The notes beneath the pieces are model-generated. The model had not been told where the DNA came from. It saw nothing but the letters and a program-made list of their open reading frames with translations, and made no database searches. From Acorus gramineus (lineage: Eukaryota > Streptophyta > Magnoliopsida > Acorales > Acoraceae), in assembly GCA_030737835.1 (NCBI GenBank), contig CM060848.1, forward strand, positions 12,508,323 through 12,572,322: 64,000 nt of DNA. Direction: 5' to 3'. Shown one piece after another: positions 1-10,895 of this stretch (position 1 is its first letter; each line of letters starts with the position of its first letter). Position numbers and translations under genes: made by a program.

Positions 1-249
1 GATTTGGGGGAGAGAATGAGAGGTGATGGTTTTTCATTTTTCAGGGAAGAGAGGGGGCTCAATGGGTTTGTTTGGGGGGAGATGTGTTTTAAAGAGGAGG
101 GTATATTGGGTATTAAATGGGGGTATGTCAGTGAGAGGGACCCAAAGATAATGGGTTTGGAGACTTAGGGATGTATTGTTGACGTAAAAAGTTTCAGGGA
201 CTAAAAGGTATTATGGGGGTATGTCGGGGGACTCTTAATTAATTTCCCC
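1..249 (-). mobile_element. Terminal part of a second Mutator-like element, cut by the window edge
   Basis: This stretch is close to the reverse complement of 1100-1348, the left end of the complete element at 1100-3381. Matching landmarks are the GGGGAAATTAATTAAGAGTC terminus (here ending at 249), the 'dispersed TTTAGTCCCTGAAAC' block and the start of the internal GC-rich region. The element end is therefore at 249 and the rest lies beyond the left edge. Its target duplication would start at 250, but the partner copy cannot be seen. Confidence 0.8.
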
Positions 250-324
250 AAGATTTTTCGAGTCAAAAGGAGGGGGCTGGAATGGTCCTCCCCACCTGCA
301 GCAGCCAGAGCGCACATAAAAAGG
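250..324 (+). repeat. Duplicated flank, copy 1 (partner 3442-3517)
   Basis: About 75 bp, from AAGATTTTTCGAGTC to the GCGCACA..AAAAAGG block, recurs in direct orientation at 3442-3517 with scattered substitutions. The sequence is GC-richer than its surroundings. It sits directly against the end of the edge element, so it looks like old single-copy or repeat DNA that was duplicated before or during transposon insertion. No coding potential was seen. Confidence 0.7.
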
Positions 325-1090
325 GGGCTAGCCCGACTAGGCCCACCCAGTTCTAGCCGGCCGAGAATTACCTCTTCTCTCTTCTCTTTTTATTCGTAGC
401 CATTTTACTGGTTTATTTAAAAATTTTCTATTTTTTTCTCACCTCCTTCAGTGTTGTATTTCAAAATCTTTAATAAAATCGTGATAACAACATCTATCTA
501 ATTTTCATAAAAAAATAAAAAAATCTAGTATCACATACAAACCCTCTTTTAATTTAGGGATGGAACTCGCCCTTGTTACTTACAAGTCTCTTGTGAGTCT
601 TTCTATCAAAAAAAAAAAAAAATCAGGTGGTTGTGCAATTATTGCAGGGACATGTCCTAGACCTTCGAGAAGAAAAAAACGAATGTTTAACTCTATATGC
701 ATATCCCTCTTCAATCCTCACCAATTGCTTTCTCTGAAAAATATACATTCGCCCATGTAATTACATATTATTATTAAAATGTAGTATACATTGAAATACA
801 CAAATATATATTTTTGACAATTTTTTTTTTTTTTTTTTAATTTATATATGCGAAAGTATAATATACGCTACGGTAATATCGTATATTTAACTATCACAAG
901 TAAAAGACGACGGTGCAAAATAAGTGTATCAGTAGTTATGTTCCTAGTTTTCTAGTTATTTCCTAGAGTTCATATAACATAAGCCTCATGTGAGGGCTGG
1001 ACACTATAATAATAATAATCAAAATAACACTACACCGACAATAGAAAGGTCTTGAAATATTTTAGATATATAAATTACACAGACACATTG
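325..1090. other. Intergenic, no gene seen
   Basis: AT-rich sequence with A and T homopolymer runs near 609-621 and 822-838. A 66-codon frame at 560-760 contains a lysine run from a poly(A) tract and has no recognisable domain. I see no promoter, RNA gene or complete transposon here. Confidence 0.5.
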
Positions 1091-1405
1091 ATTACTGAAG
1101 GGGAAATTAATTAAGAGTCCCCCGACATACCCCCATAATACTTTTTAGTCCCTGAAACTTTTTACGTCAACAATACATCCCTAAGTCTCCAAACCCATTA
1201 TCTTTGGGTCCCTCTCACTATCATACCCCCATTTAATACCCAATATACCCTCCTCTTTAAAACACATCTCCCCCCAAACAAACCCATTGAGCCCCCTCTC
1301 TTCCCTGAAAAATGAAAAACCATCACCTCTCAATCTCTCCCCCAAATCCCCCTCTCTCATTTTCGACCACCCCAGTGAAGACTTAGCCGATCCCCTTCCC
1401 CTTCG

Positions 1406-1738
1406 GTGAGTGCAAAAGAACGGACGCCGATCCGCGACATCTCCACTGTCGTCAATGTGAGGGAGGTCGCAAGATTGAGGGAGCAGCTCGGGAGGGTCGA
1501 GAGGAAGAATCGCGAGGAGGAGGAGGAGGAGGAGGAGGAGAAGGCGGCGCTGATGCGGTGTGTCCAAGGGGAGGTCGTCGAAGCAGACATGGACGATGTG
1601 GGTTTGGTTGTAGAGGAGAAGCCGGTTGTGGAAGAGGTGACGGTGGATCTGATGACGACGATGAAAGTGGAGGAGGAGTGGGTGATGAATGGGGACTTTA
1701 GCAGCAGCTATGAAGACTTGCTTGCGTTGATTGATTAG
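1406..1738 (+). CDS. Hypothetical protein, cargo ORF inside the Mutator-like element
   Basis: A 110-codon frame, rich in charged residues. An arginine/glutamate heptad-like stretch (about residues 14-46, with a run of nine Glu from a GAG repeat at 1519-1540) could form a coiled coil. The C-terminal half is acidic and Val-rich and ends SSYEDLLALID. It is clearly more GC-rich than the rest of the element, which suggests a captured exon or a helper-encoded accessory frame. I do not recognise the family. The same region begins to appear in the edge copy (1-249, reverse strand). Expression and a true start are unproven. Low-complexity composition alone could produce such a frame. Confidence 0.35.
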   Translation: MSAKERTPIRDISTVVNVREVARLREQLGRVERKNREEEEEEEEEKAALMRCVQGEVVEADMDDVGLVVEEKPVVEEVTVDLMTTMKVEEEWVMNGDFSSSYEDLLALID

Positions 1739-1879
1739 ATTGTGAGTTAGATTTGTTATGTTTATATTGGGTTTTTGGTGTGTATATGTGGTTAGATTGG
1801 GGGACTAATGGGGTTTTGGGTTTTATTTGGTGCAGAGGGTGATGGATTATGTTGTCTTGTTTTAGGATGTTTATATATT

Positions 1880-3240
1880 AATATTTACAAACAGAATAAC
1901 AATGTTCTCAAATATGATTAAGGGTGTATATATAATGTACACAAATTGATAATAATGTACATAGACTTATAACAATGTATATTGAGAATTTAATAGTGTA
2001 TACAGACAACATAATAGTGTACACAAAGATTTCAACAGTGTATAAAGATAATATAACATGATGAAGTCCTTCAATTATAACAATGGCCTTACTAGTATCC
2101 GCTAGAATCTAAAAATTTAGGCCACTATGATGAAGTCCTTCAATTGGTTGGACTTCTTTCACCTCTTCCTCACACATATCCCACTCCAATTTGCCAAGCA
2201 TGAATGGAGCATGAAACAATGAGAAGAAGAAGGGATGCATGTATTGGATTTCTGTTTCCTTTTTTTTTGTGACACCATCTGAGTTTTATGTTAATACTAT
2301 TGTATGTACACTGATATTCTTCAAATGTACACTATTAGATCTTCTTTTGATTATGTAGCCTTAATCCTACACAATCAATTCATAGAGTACAATTATATAA
2401 AAAATATACCATGAAAAAATGTGTTTGGGTTTGCAGAATTGACAGATCAATTGATGAGTGTACCCTGTCATTCCAGCCTATGTATAACTACGTACATTGG
2501 TATATTGTCTACGTACACTGTTAATTTCTTTGTGCACACTGTTATATACACTGTTATCTGTCTGTGGAAACTATTAAATTCTTTGTTTGTAATGATGTAT
2601 ACCTGTTATATTGATAGTGCATGTGACATTACAATGTGCAGGTTTGTTGGTTGAAAAGTATTTTAGATTGACCCATTTCATGCTCGACATTGAAGACTAG
2701 CCAATCACAAGGAATGATTAATGTCCACTACAATCCAATGTGTAAGTGTTGATGATATACATTGTCACGATTAATGTACCTACATCGTACTCATGATATT
2801 AATTTATGGTGTTTTTAGGGTTAATTGTGGCATGTTTATGATCAGATACGATAAGCATCGAATAAAGGAACAAATATGAAAATTGAGCAAAAGGATATTC
2901 CAAGATTCTGAGGGGAGTATGCACCAAAAGTAAGTCGAAGAGCGAAAGAGAGTGAGACTCGGATAAAGGAACTGCAAGAAGTAAAAGATATAAACAACAG
3001 ATGTAACTAAACTATGTGGTTATTTTGTAAATCGGTGGTGATGATTTTAAAAATAGATGTAAATATTTTATCTATTAGTGAGGATGATGTTTAAATGTCT
3101 GAAATCCTTGCTCGTAATTACAAATTAAGTAGATATATGGACTTGTCTGTGTACACCGTTATACACAATGTGTACACTGTTACTCGCAAATGTAAAAAGA
3201 TATAGTACACTATTATACCATCTGCGTACATTGTTATCAA
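1880..3240. repeat. Array of ~18-base motifs, opposite orientation in the two halves
   Basis: At 1890-2055 about seven variants of ATAAYAGTGTACACAAAG occur in forward orientation (for example ATAATAGTGTACACAAAG near 2008-2025). At 2290-3240 about ten variants occur as the reverse complement (for example CTTTGTGCACACTGTTAT near 2527-2544, and others near 2310, 2330, 2500, 2550, 3150, 3170, 3205 and 3225). Spacing is irregular (20-60 bp within clusters). The motif contains the palindromic core TGTACA. These could be subterminal binding sites or simply internal repeat expansion. Confidence 0.65.
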
Positions 3241-3390
3241 AGGGTAAAAATGGAAGAATAAAAGTCCAGGGACCCAAAGAAAATAACTCAGGGACTTTAG
3301 GGATTTAAAAAAAATTAAAAAAAGTCAAAGGACTAAATGTTAATACAAGGGTGTCCTGAGGGACTCCTAATTAATTTCCCCATTACTGAA

Positions 3391-4269
3391 TTACAATCAG
3401 CAGACCTAAAAAATTGGATTGTTTTTTCTTTCATATAAGAAAAGATTCTTCGAGTCTAAAGGAGGGTGCCGGACTGGTCTGTTCCCCACGTGCAGCAGTC
3501 AGCGCGCACAGAAAAGGTCCGTATATGCCGAAGCCAGATTCCGGCTACGTGTAAAGTAAGGCAATTGAAACGTGCAAATGTTTTGTTGTTCGGGCTTCAT
3601 AATATTGGGGGTGTTCAGACTTCAGAGATGGTGGCAAGATGACACTGACTTGTATTTTAAGATTTTTTTTTTTTATGAGGACAGTTAATACCACCACATC
3701 AACTACTCTCTCCCTCTCTTGAAAGTTAGCCCCCGTATAGATAGATGTGGAATAGGGGTTGGAATATTCTGGAATAAATGAATTGTGCATTTTTGTTGTT
3801 TAGGAGCCTTGAACACTCAGGGATAATTAACTATGTCAGAATAAATTGATATAAAATGGTATATAAATTCTAACCAAGTCCTATAATTAAAGTTATTCCA
3901 GGTTATATGTGGGCCTACTGTCAAATCATCTCTTAGAAATTATTTGTCAAATCAACTATCATTATTTTTTTACTTTTTATAAATCTTTATCCACACTTTA
4001 ATTCACATTTTATCCAAACAACAAAAACTTTATTATTATATTTCTCAATGAGAATAATTCAAAACACAATCAAATACAAAATCATTTGTTTTACTGCTAT
4101 ATCTATTTATGCTTGTATAACTGTATACCCTAAAATAATCTTATTATTTATCCAAACATAGTCTTAGTTTTTGTGTTCTGAAAAAAACCAATGTCTTTCA
4201 CATCCATACAAAATAAGCTGCAAAGTGATCCATATATCCGTACAATTAATAGTTGGAGTGTTCCAAGTA
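3391..4269. other. Intergenic; duplicated flank copy 2 and a degraded MITE
   Basis: 3442-3517 repeats 250-324. About 3815-4165 is a decayed copy of the MITE family seen better at 32393-32850; both share the block TGTCAAATCAACTATCATTA and following T-rich sequence. A short minus-strand frame at 3545-3790 has no recognisable domain. No host gene was seen. Confidence 0.55.
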
Positions 4270-5433
4270 GTGGCACGGATGACAATGGATCGGATTGGAG
4301 TTCGATTTACAAATCAACCTCAAGTAATCTCTTTAATATTAGACTTCATATCAACCTCACCCCATCTCGAGTTTTACAATTTAAAATTCATATTCACTCC
4401 ATATGAAATCTTGAAATATATACCCGTCTCATCCCAACCATTTTAAAGTGAGTTGGATTACTCGATCCATATAGTTAATATATTAAAAACATTTATATAA
4501 AAAAAATTATTTTGACATGAATGTGGAATACATTTATAAAAAAAACTTTAAGTTGTTCTTACATAAAAATATTAAAATATCAACATACATAAAACATAAA
4601 TTATATAAAACTTTTGAAAGTTTTTTTTTGAAATAAGAAAGACACAGTCCACCAATTACTTTCATTAAAAAAATAGATTAGTAATACAGTCTGAATGGAG
4701 GGTGAGAAGAAAAGAGAGTAAACAAAATAATACTACAATAGCACAACATGGTCGAGACCGTGGGGGTAGATAGGACATCTACGCGCCTCGAAGGCCGACG
4801 CCCCTAACATAACTCCATCTACATGATGATCGCGACATCACCTCCACGAAGAGTGACACTCCGCACCCCAACCAGCTCCCGCGTCCAGTCCCGGATAAGT
4901 GATGAAAAACTTATTTCATAATATAAAACTTTTGAAAGTTAATTATAATATTTTTGAATACATAATATAAAAATAGTTCATTTAAAATTAAATATAAGAT
5001 CAAATGAATAATTTTTTTGATTTACATGTTGAAAGAAAAGAAAAGGATAAAATATTATAAAATATCAAACATTAAAATATCAAAAAAAAAATTTCTTTTA
5101 AGGTGGCAGAAGTTTGATTGAGTTAATGGGGGTGTATTTTTGAGTTTCCAGAGAGAAATGTGAATGAGTGGATGAGAGGAAAAAAACGATGGTAATTGAG
5201 TTTTAATTTTTAACTATACGAAGAATTAATTTTTCTTTATAGTTTATAAATTCTAATGACCAAATGCAAGTCAGGTTAGCGTGTTGGGTCAGATTTTAAA
5301 TATAAAATTCAAACTCAATCCATGTATTACACAGGGTTGAGGCGAGTGGGTTTGAAAAACATGGAATCCAAACCCACCCCATTAGGAACGGATCAGGTCA
5401 GTTTATCAATAAAACTCACTCCATTAACATCCC
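4270..5433. mobile_element. Degenerate hAT-like element with nested retroposon
   Basis: The left end CACGGATGACAATGGATCGG and the right end (complement CTAGGGATGTTAATGGAGTG) form an imperfect inverted repeat of the type seen at other hAT ends here. Arrays of 'GGATCGG/CAAACCCACCCC'-like words lie near both ends. Flanks AGTAGTGG and AGTCAGTGG could be a decayed target duplication with one indel. It is interrupted by the insertion at 4621-4920. Superfamily assignment is tentative. Confidence 0.5.
4621..4920 (-). mobile_element. Short retroposon insertion with perfect 18-bp target duplication
   Basis: ATATAAAACTTTTGAAAG is present at 4603-4620 and again at 4921-4938 without mismatch. The 300 bp between begins with nine T residues (4621-4629), that is, a poly(A) tail on the minus strand. 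The body is more GC-rich than the surroundings (4741-4900). No A/B box was seen, so it may be a 5'-truncated LINE tail rather than a SINE. No coding frame could be assigned. Confidence 0.78.
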
Positions 5434-5438
5434 TAGTC

Positions 5439-7309
5439 AGTGGTGTAACACCATATTGCACACCAGGGAGCAAAAGTTGAATCCATGTATCATAATTGAT
5501 TATATACAAAATTACTAAAATTCTCAAATAAATAAAAGTATAAAAAACGTGCAAAATAAAATAACCATGCATATAAAAATTTTAATTGATGGCATACAAA
5601 AAATTTAATTGATCATAAATAAAATCTGATACGCAGGTAAAATTTCTAATCTGATTTCACATTTTCAACCAAGAAATGAAATCAACTAAATCAAAATTCA
5701 AAAGACCCTTTGGTTACCTATCTAGATGAGAAAAACCTCTATGTAGTCATTCTCCTCCTGAAATTTAGAAAAATTGAGACTGTGACCCTTTCTTGATTCG
5801 ATGGATTAAATTGATTAATAAAATAAAAATATGTTTATTTTTTCTAAAGATGCAACCAAAAATATATGTTCTCTGGGATTGCAGCCTCGAATGGTTAGGG
5901 CGTCACATACTTGCATGTGTGCTCAGAATCTTTAGTGAAAGGTAATTCTAATCTTTTCATAAATTTTTTTTTTTTATTGATAAATTATTTTTCTTTTTTT
6001 ATTTTATTATAACAGATCAAATCTCTTTCCATCCATAAGAGTAAGACTCAAACCCATGATCCCTCGATAAAGAGGGGCTACCTCTATCAACATGTCAAGA
6101 GGTGATTCAGTTTCATAATATTTAGTTACTCACCCCCAAATAATCAAGATTAAGTCAAAATTAGAAATGCATAAAGAATTGATTTATTTTCATGACTATT
6201 TTTGTAGTGAGATTTTTAACAAGGATATCTTGGTAAAATTAGGTTTAATAAGGATATACATGAAAAAATACCTTATTGAGAATGTATTTCTTTGGGAAGA
6301 GTTTAAACATCGTGGCAAATGGCAAAAACTTGATAAAAAGTTGTCAAAATGAAATAATTTTAAAATGGCCTAAAAAGTAAAAACATATGGGTTATCACAT
6401 TTAGGTTTGGGAGAGTCCAATGATGGAACAATTGTTAAGGGATAATGCTTGAGACAGTCCACCATGTACTTCTCACATTTAGTTACGTTGTTAATTTAAA
6501 TTGTATATTTTATCTAATAAAACATATACCTTTATAAAAAAAACTTTTCTTATAAATTATCTATACCAATTTAAAATAAGAAAATAGAAAATCACATTTT
6601 TCATCTAGTGAATTATACATGTCACCAACAAAACGGGACTATATATTATGAATTGTCTTTATAGTAAAAAAAATAACCCGTTAACTCTCTTTATAAAATA
6701 TCACTCTAAAAGTCTCTTATGATAAATGATGGTTGATTGAGTAATGATTCTCAAGCTCCATCTTATAGGTCTCATATAAATCCCATGAAGTGGCATAAGT
6801 GTTAATATCTATTTTAACATTTCTACATTTTTCGTTAACTACTCCTCATAATCAAAGAGTCAGATACTATTGTTGTTGATGTAGCATGGTTTTATAAAAT
6901 ATGGTTTGTTCTTTTGCAGATGTGAATGGATTTAAGTTTTTTTAATGGACGGTGAATTGTTCTGGTGGATTGTTTTTTGAATCACATATGATATGTGATT
7001 AGCGGGATGTGGAGGATCAAATCTCTTGACTTTTTGACAATTAATAGTCATTTCTCTTATGCGTTACACGGTGAAAAAAAAAATATGTGGTATGTCTGTA
7101 GCATCTACAGCTTCTTTTTCTTCTCCAAATAAAACATAATTTTGTATTTGGGTTCTCATCCCTTGTATTGCATTTGTTACAAATTTATTTTATTGAATTT
7201 CGAGTCGGATGTTAAATTTGGCAGCCTTTGATCGGGTTTTTATTACAATTTTTTCTTGAATGTGACGTTTGATCTTGAATTATTTTACATTGGCATGGGT
7301 TATGTAATA
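5439..7309. other. Intergenic, AT-rich, no gene seen
   Basis: No domain-bearing frame. A 61-codon plus-strand frame at 6167-6352 has no recognisable feature. A patch at about 5880-6110 carries words resembling a tRNA (GGTTAGGGCG and, reversed, GGGTTTGAGTC), but the spacing does not fit a tRNA gene or an intact SINE. Confidence 0.5.
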
Positions 7310-7600
7310 TTCGAAAGTTAGTTACATTTTAAACTATTATTTTGAACTTTTATGCATTATTTTTCAAAAGTTAGTGATATATTAATCTAATCTGAACATG
7401 TATGCATTATATCTGGAAGTCAGTTACATTTGTGGAATGTAACTGATTTTTAATAATTGCCTTAAATAACAAAAGTTAGATATATTTACAAATGTAACTT
7501 ACTTTTAATGCCTTATATAAAAATGTAACTTACTTTTAATACAATTTATCATTGAAATTAAGTTATATTAGATAAATGTAATTGACTTTTAATGTGAACT
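7310..7600. repeat. Interleaved inverted-repeat patch (AAAAGTTAGTTACATTT and complement)
   Basis: Four forward variants of AAAAGTYAGTTACATTT (near 7313, 7366, 7414 and 7471) alternate or pair with four reverse variants AAATGTAACTTACTTTTAAT (near 7435, 7488, 7521 and 7574). They lie within 290 bp, so several alternative hairpins are possible. No termini with a target duplication could be identified. Confidence 0.6.
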
Positions 7601-10067
7601 CTAGTTTTATATTGTGATTTGTGTTTCATTTATTCATTCATCGAAAAAAAATTGCATCTATCGCAAATACTTTGTGAAATCAAATAATCATCAAATTAAC
7701 AACAGCATTTCAAAAAAAATGTTGATTATTTCTTGTCGCACTTAGATTTTTAGTTGAATGAGAGGCCCCAAACAAAAATTCAATTTTTTTCGGTGTTTTT
7801 GACTAAATAGGTTTTTTGAATGATTTCGTTTTTCAGTTTCTTTTTAAGAAACCATAAAAGATTTGAAGTTCGGTTTTGTTTTCACGAATGTAATAAATGA
7901 TTTTTTCTTTTAATTTTGAATTGGTTTTGACAAAAACTAGGTTTCCTAAAATCAATTGAATATGTTGATATATTTTTAAGAAAAAGTGAGGATAGGTTTA
8001 ATGAGGAAGGAAAACGTGGGTTTTAAATGATGGTAATATTGTATTTTATCTTTTTAACCTTTTTTAAAAGTTAAATAAGCAATCAATGAGGGAATAACAC
8101 CTCATGGGGCTCAGGGGCAGAACTAGGAATTAGAATAAGAGAGGGCCAAATGTCAAGAGACTTAAAGTGTAAAATCTTAAAATCTCATTATTCCCCTAGT
8201 AAAAAGTAGAAAAAAAATAAAATTGAAAAAATGAATATGAAAAAATTTCAAATTGATACAAAAACATACAAGGATATCATTTAACTTATATTTTGGAGAG
8301 GGGTTTTAAAACCTATTTTCCCAAAAAATTGAGAGACTCGGTCTAGCAATCAAAATAAACAAAAAATCTCAAATAAGTGATTTTTCAAACCTTCAAAACT
8401 AGATACCAATATTACCTTAAAAACAAAGCTTTTCACATATTTATTTTAAAAAAGACTCATATCTCTAAATCTCAAATATTCAATGGACACTTATATACTA
8501 AATCCATTTTATATATAGCTTATTAGCCTTATTTGCATTCATCATGTCTAATACAATATATAAAATTGGCTAACTTATAATTATTTCACTATCTTTATAT
8601 ACACTATTATTGAAAATATATATTAAATATATGTATGTATTTCATTTCTATTAAAAAATTAAATGCACTTCATTTATTAATATACTTTATTATATAGGTA
8701 TATAATTAAAAAAAATAAAGAATGCATGCTTACAGGAATGCAAACATAATTGGATATAACATTTTCTAATTTCAAACACAGTTAACTTGGGCGTCCCATT
8801 TCTAAATTTAGACATGTTAATATAATGACATAAATAATTGTTCAATTGCACAAACCATATTGACAAGGTGCACCTGTGTCATGGTCTTGATTATGTAAAG
8901 GCTCCTTCCTTTCATGAGGGGATGCATAGAAGGCAATGGTTTCTCTACCTTGCTCCACAGTAGTTCAATCTAACCATGTTAGAAAAACAAAAACAAGATC
9001 AAACAAATAAATTTCTACATGTTTAGACTGCTATGCAAATCCCGCTCCTCCTTGGGTCCTCCCATAATGAGCTTGTCAATGAGACCTAAATAATGGGGTC
9101 TATATAGTAAGACTCTAATTGATTTTATATCTTAGAAGCCAAATAAGAAAAATGACTGGGTTGAGAATCATTCAACCGTTGAGTTAATTAAATTTCTGCA
9201 ATGCAACATGACATACAAATATATTAACCATTATATAATAATCAAGAAAGACAAAAATACAAAAAAAATTCAAAATATTTTAATGATTCTTGAATTTGTT
9301 AAGACTATATAATCACTTAAAATTCTCTTTTGATAGATGATGGTTGATTTTTTATATCTTGACAATAAAGATTTGATAGCTTTCTAAAAAGCTAAAAGTT
9401 AAAAGCTGTTATCAAACAAATCAACTTAAATACATCATCATTATTAGATTTTGTTTCTGGACTGCACCTTAAAATATGTGTTTCATAAAACAACCATTAT
9501 CATTACACTCTTAGAAAATAGTGCACAAAGCATTTAAAAATTGCTTTTCAAATTATGTTTTCAAACTCACCGAGAAACCAAATAATAAGCTATTCATAAC
9601 AGATTCTCCCAAACAGCATGTTCAACTCATGGGTTGATGAATCTTGAATTTTAAGTCGGTTCTTATTTATTACCAGATTCAATGATTAATAGTTTAACCA
9701 CTCAAACAAGATAGATCTGGTTCAATTTTTAAAAACATTGCAAGATCATGATCATCTGTCATAAAATTGTTATTCCAATGTCTCATACATGCAAAACAAA
9801 AACGTTTACCATGTGTCTTGAAATGAGGGCAGATAGCCAGGGGAACCTATGATATAATAACTAATAAGAACTGTCCGGTCACACGCAGCCACTGAGCCCA
9901 CTTTCCCCCCATCTCCAATTCCTCATATTACCATATTCAATTCCAAAAGTCACAAAAGCACTTATGGAAAAAGAAAAGAATAATGTTCGAGTAGTCTCAC
10001 GGAAACTCGGAAAGTCTCACATACAGTGCATACAGTATAAATATGTTTTAATTTTTTTTATAAAAAA
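7601..10067. other. Intergenic, AT-rich, no gene seen
   Basis: Long stretch without any frame above 60 codons in the region, without GC islands and without recognisable transposon ends. A somewhat GC-richer patch at 8865-9065 does not translate into anything recognisable. Confidence 0.5.
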
Positions 10068-10538
10068 ATTCAAATAACCTCATCTAAAATAAACTATCTG
10101 AAATCTATATAACCTCCTAATTTTTCTTTAAATTTATATAACTCTATAAAAACACCCATGTAAACTTCTTGAATTAAGTTTCCGTTGACAGATTAAGAGT
10201 ATTGTGTGAATATTCTATTAGGTTAATCCTGAACTGAAAACACGGTATATATATATAAAAAAAACTCTACAATGTATTTAAAATACACAAAATCATCTAC
10301 AAATGATGATTTACCCCTCTAAATAGATTATAAAACATATCCGGAGAAGTAAAATCGTCATTTACAAATGATTTTTCGTATTTTTAACATGTCGTTGAGC
10401 TTTTTCGGTATACTTTGGTTTCAGTTATGATTAATGATTAACCAAACAAGATGTTTCTCATATGTTAAAATGAAAATTAAACCAATGAGTTATATGAATT
10501 TTGGGAAAGTTTACATGAGGTTATATGGATTTTTTCCT
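10068..10538. mobile_element. MITE family A, copy 1
   Basis: Imperfect terminal inverted repeats: left AAATTCAAATAACCTCATCT, right the complement of CATGAGGTTATATGGATTTT. Internal blocks (CGTTGACAGATTAAGA, CTACAATGT, GATTTTACTTCTCC-type inverted arms around 10275-10385) recur in order at 21325-21845. No transposase. The target duplication was not resolved. Confidence 0.65.
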
Positions 10539-10895
10539 TATTTTAAAATATTAAATTTCATCTAATAAACTATTTACTTTTATATACTTTGATAAGAAAA
10601 AGTATACGAATTGAATCAATCTATTTTTAACAAATATAAAAAAAATTACGATGAATATATCTGACCTAAAAAGATATATATCTCATTGAACGACTGTGGA
10701 AATGCATGAATTGTAATATTGTACATAGGCTAAAAAGAAAAAAGCCTCTAATAAGAGTACTATTACACTCAGTTTTTTTAACAATACATAATGCAATCAT
10801 ATATATCTTGTTAAAAATTCAATGAAGCATATATAATGATGTATATAAATGTATATACTTCGTTATATTTTTTTCTTATAATTATTAAAAATATA
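10539..10895. other. Intergenic, fragment of MITE family B
   Basis: AT-rich. The word ATTACACTCAG near 10765, with following AT-rich sequence, resembles the end of MITE family B (best copy 41747-42023). Nothing else supported. Confidence 0.4.

Larger units (their letters stand above)
1100..3381 (+). mobile_element. Mutator-like element (non-autonomous), complete, with 9-bp target duplication
   Basis: The element is flanked by a perfect 9-bp duplication, ATTACTGAA, at 1091-1099 and 3382-3390, the size typical of Mutator elements. The termini are inverted repeats: GGGGAAATTAATTAAGAGTC at the left and the complement of GACTCCTAATTAATTTCCCC at the right. Similarity extends about 65 bp inward (TTTAGTCC...GACTTTTT-type blocks). 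The length is 2,282 bp. No transposase motif was recognised, so it probably depends on a helper. It holds a GC-rich 110-codon frame at 1406-1738 and an unusual array of short motifs (1880-3240). A second copy in inverted orientation ends at 249. Confidence 0.88.

Noticed and set aside
5880-6110. tRNA-like words (GGTTAGGGCG; reversed GGGTTTGAGTC)
   Set aside because: Wrong order and spacing for a tRNA, and no cloverleaf could be drawn; neither a SINE body nor a poly(A) tail is present.
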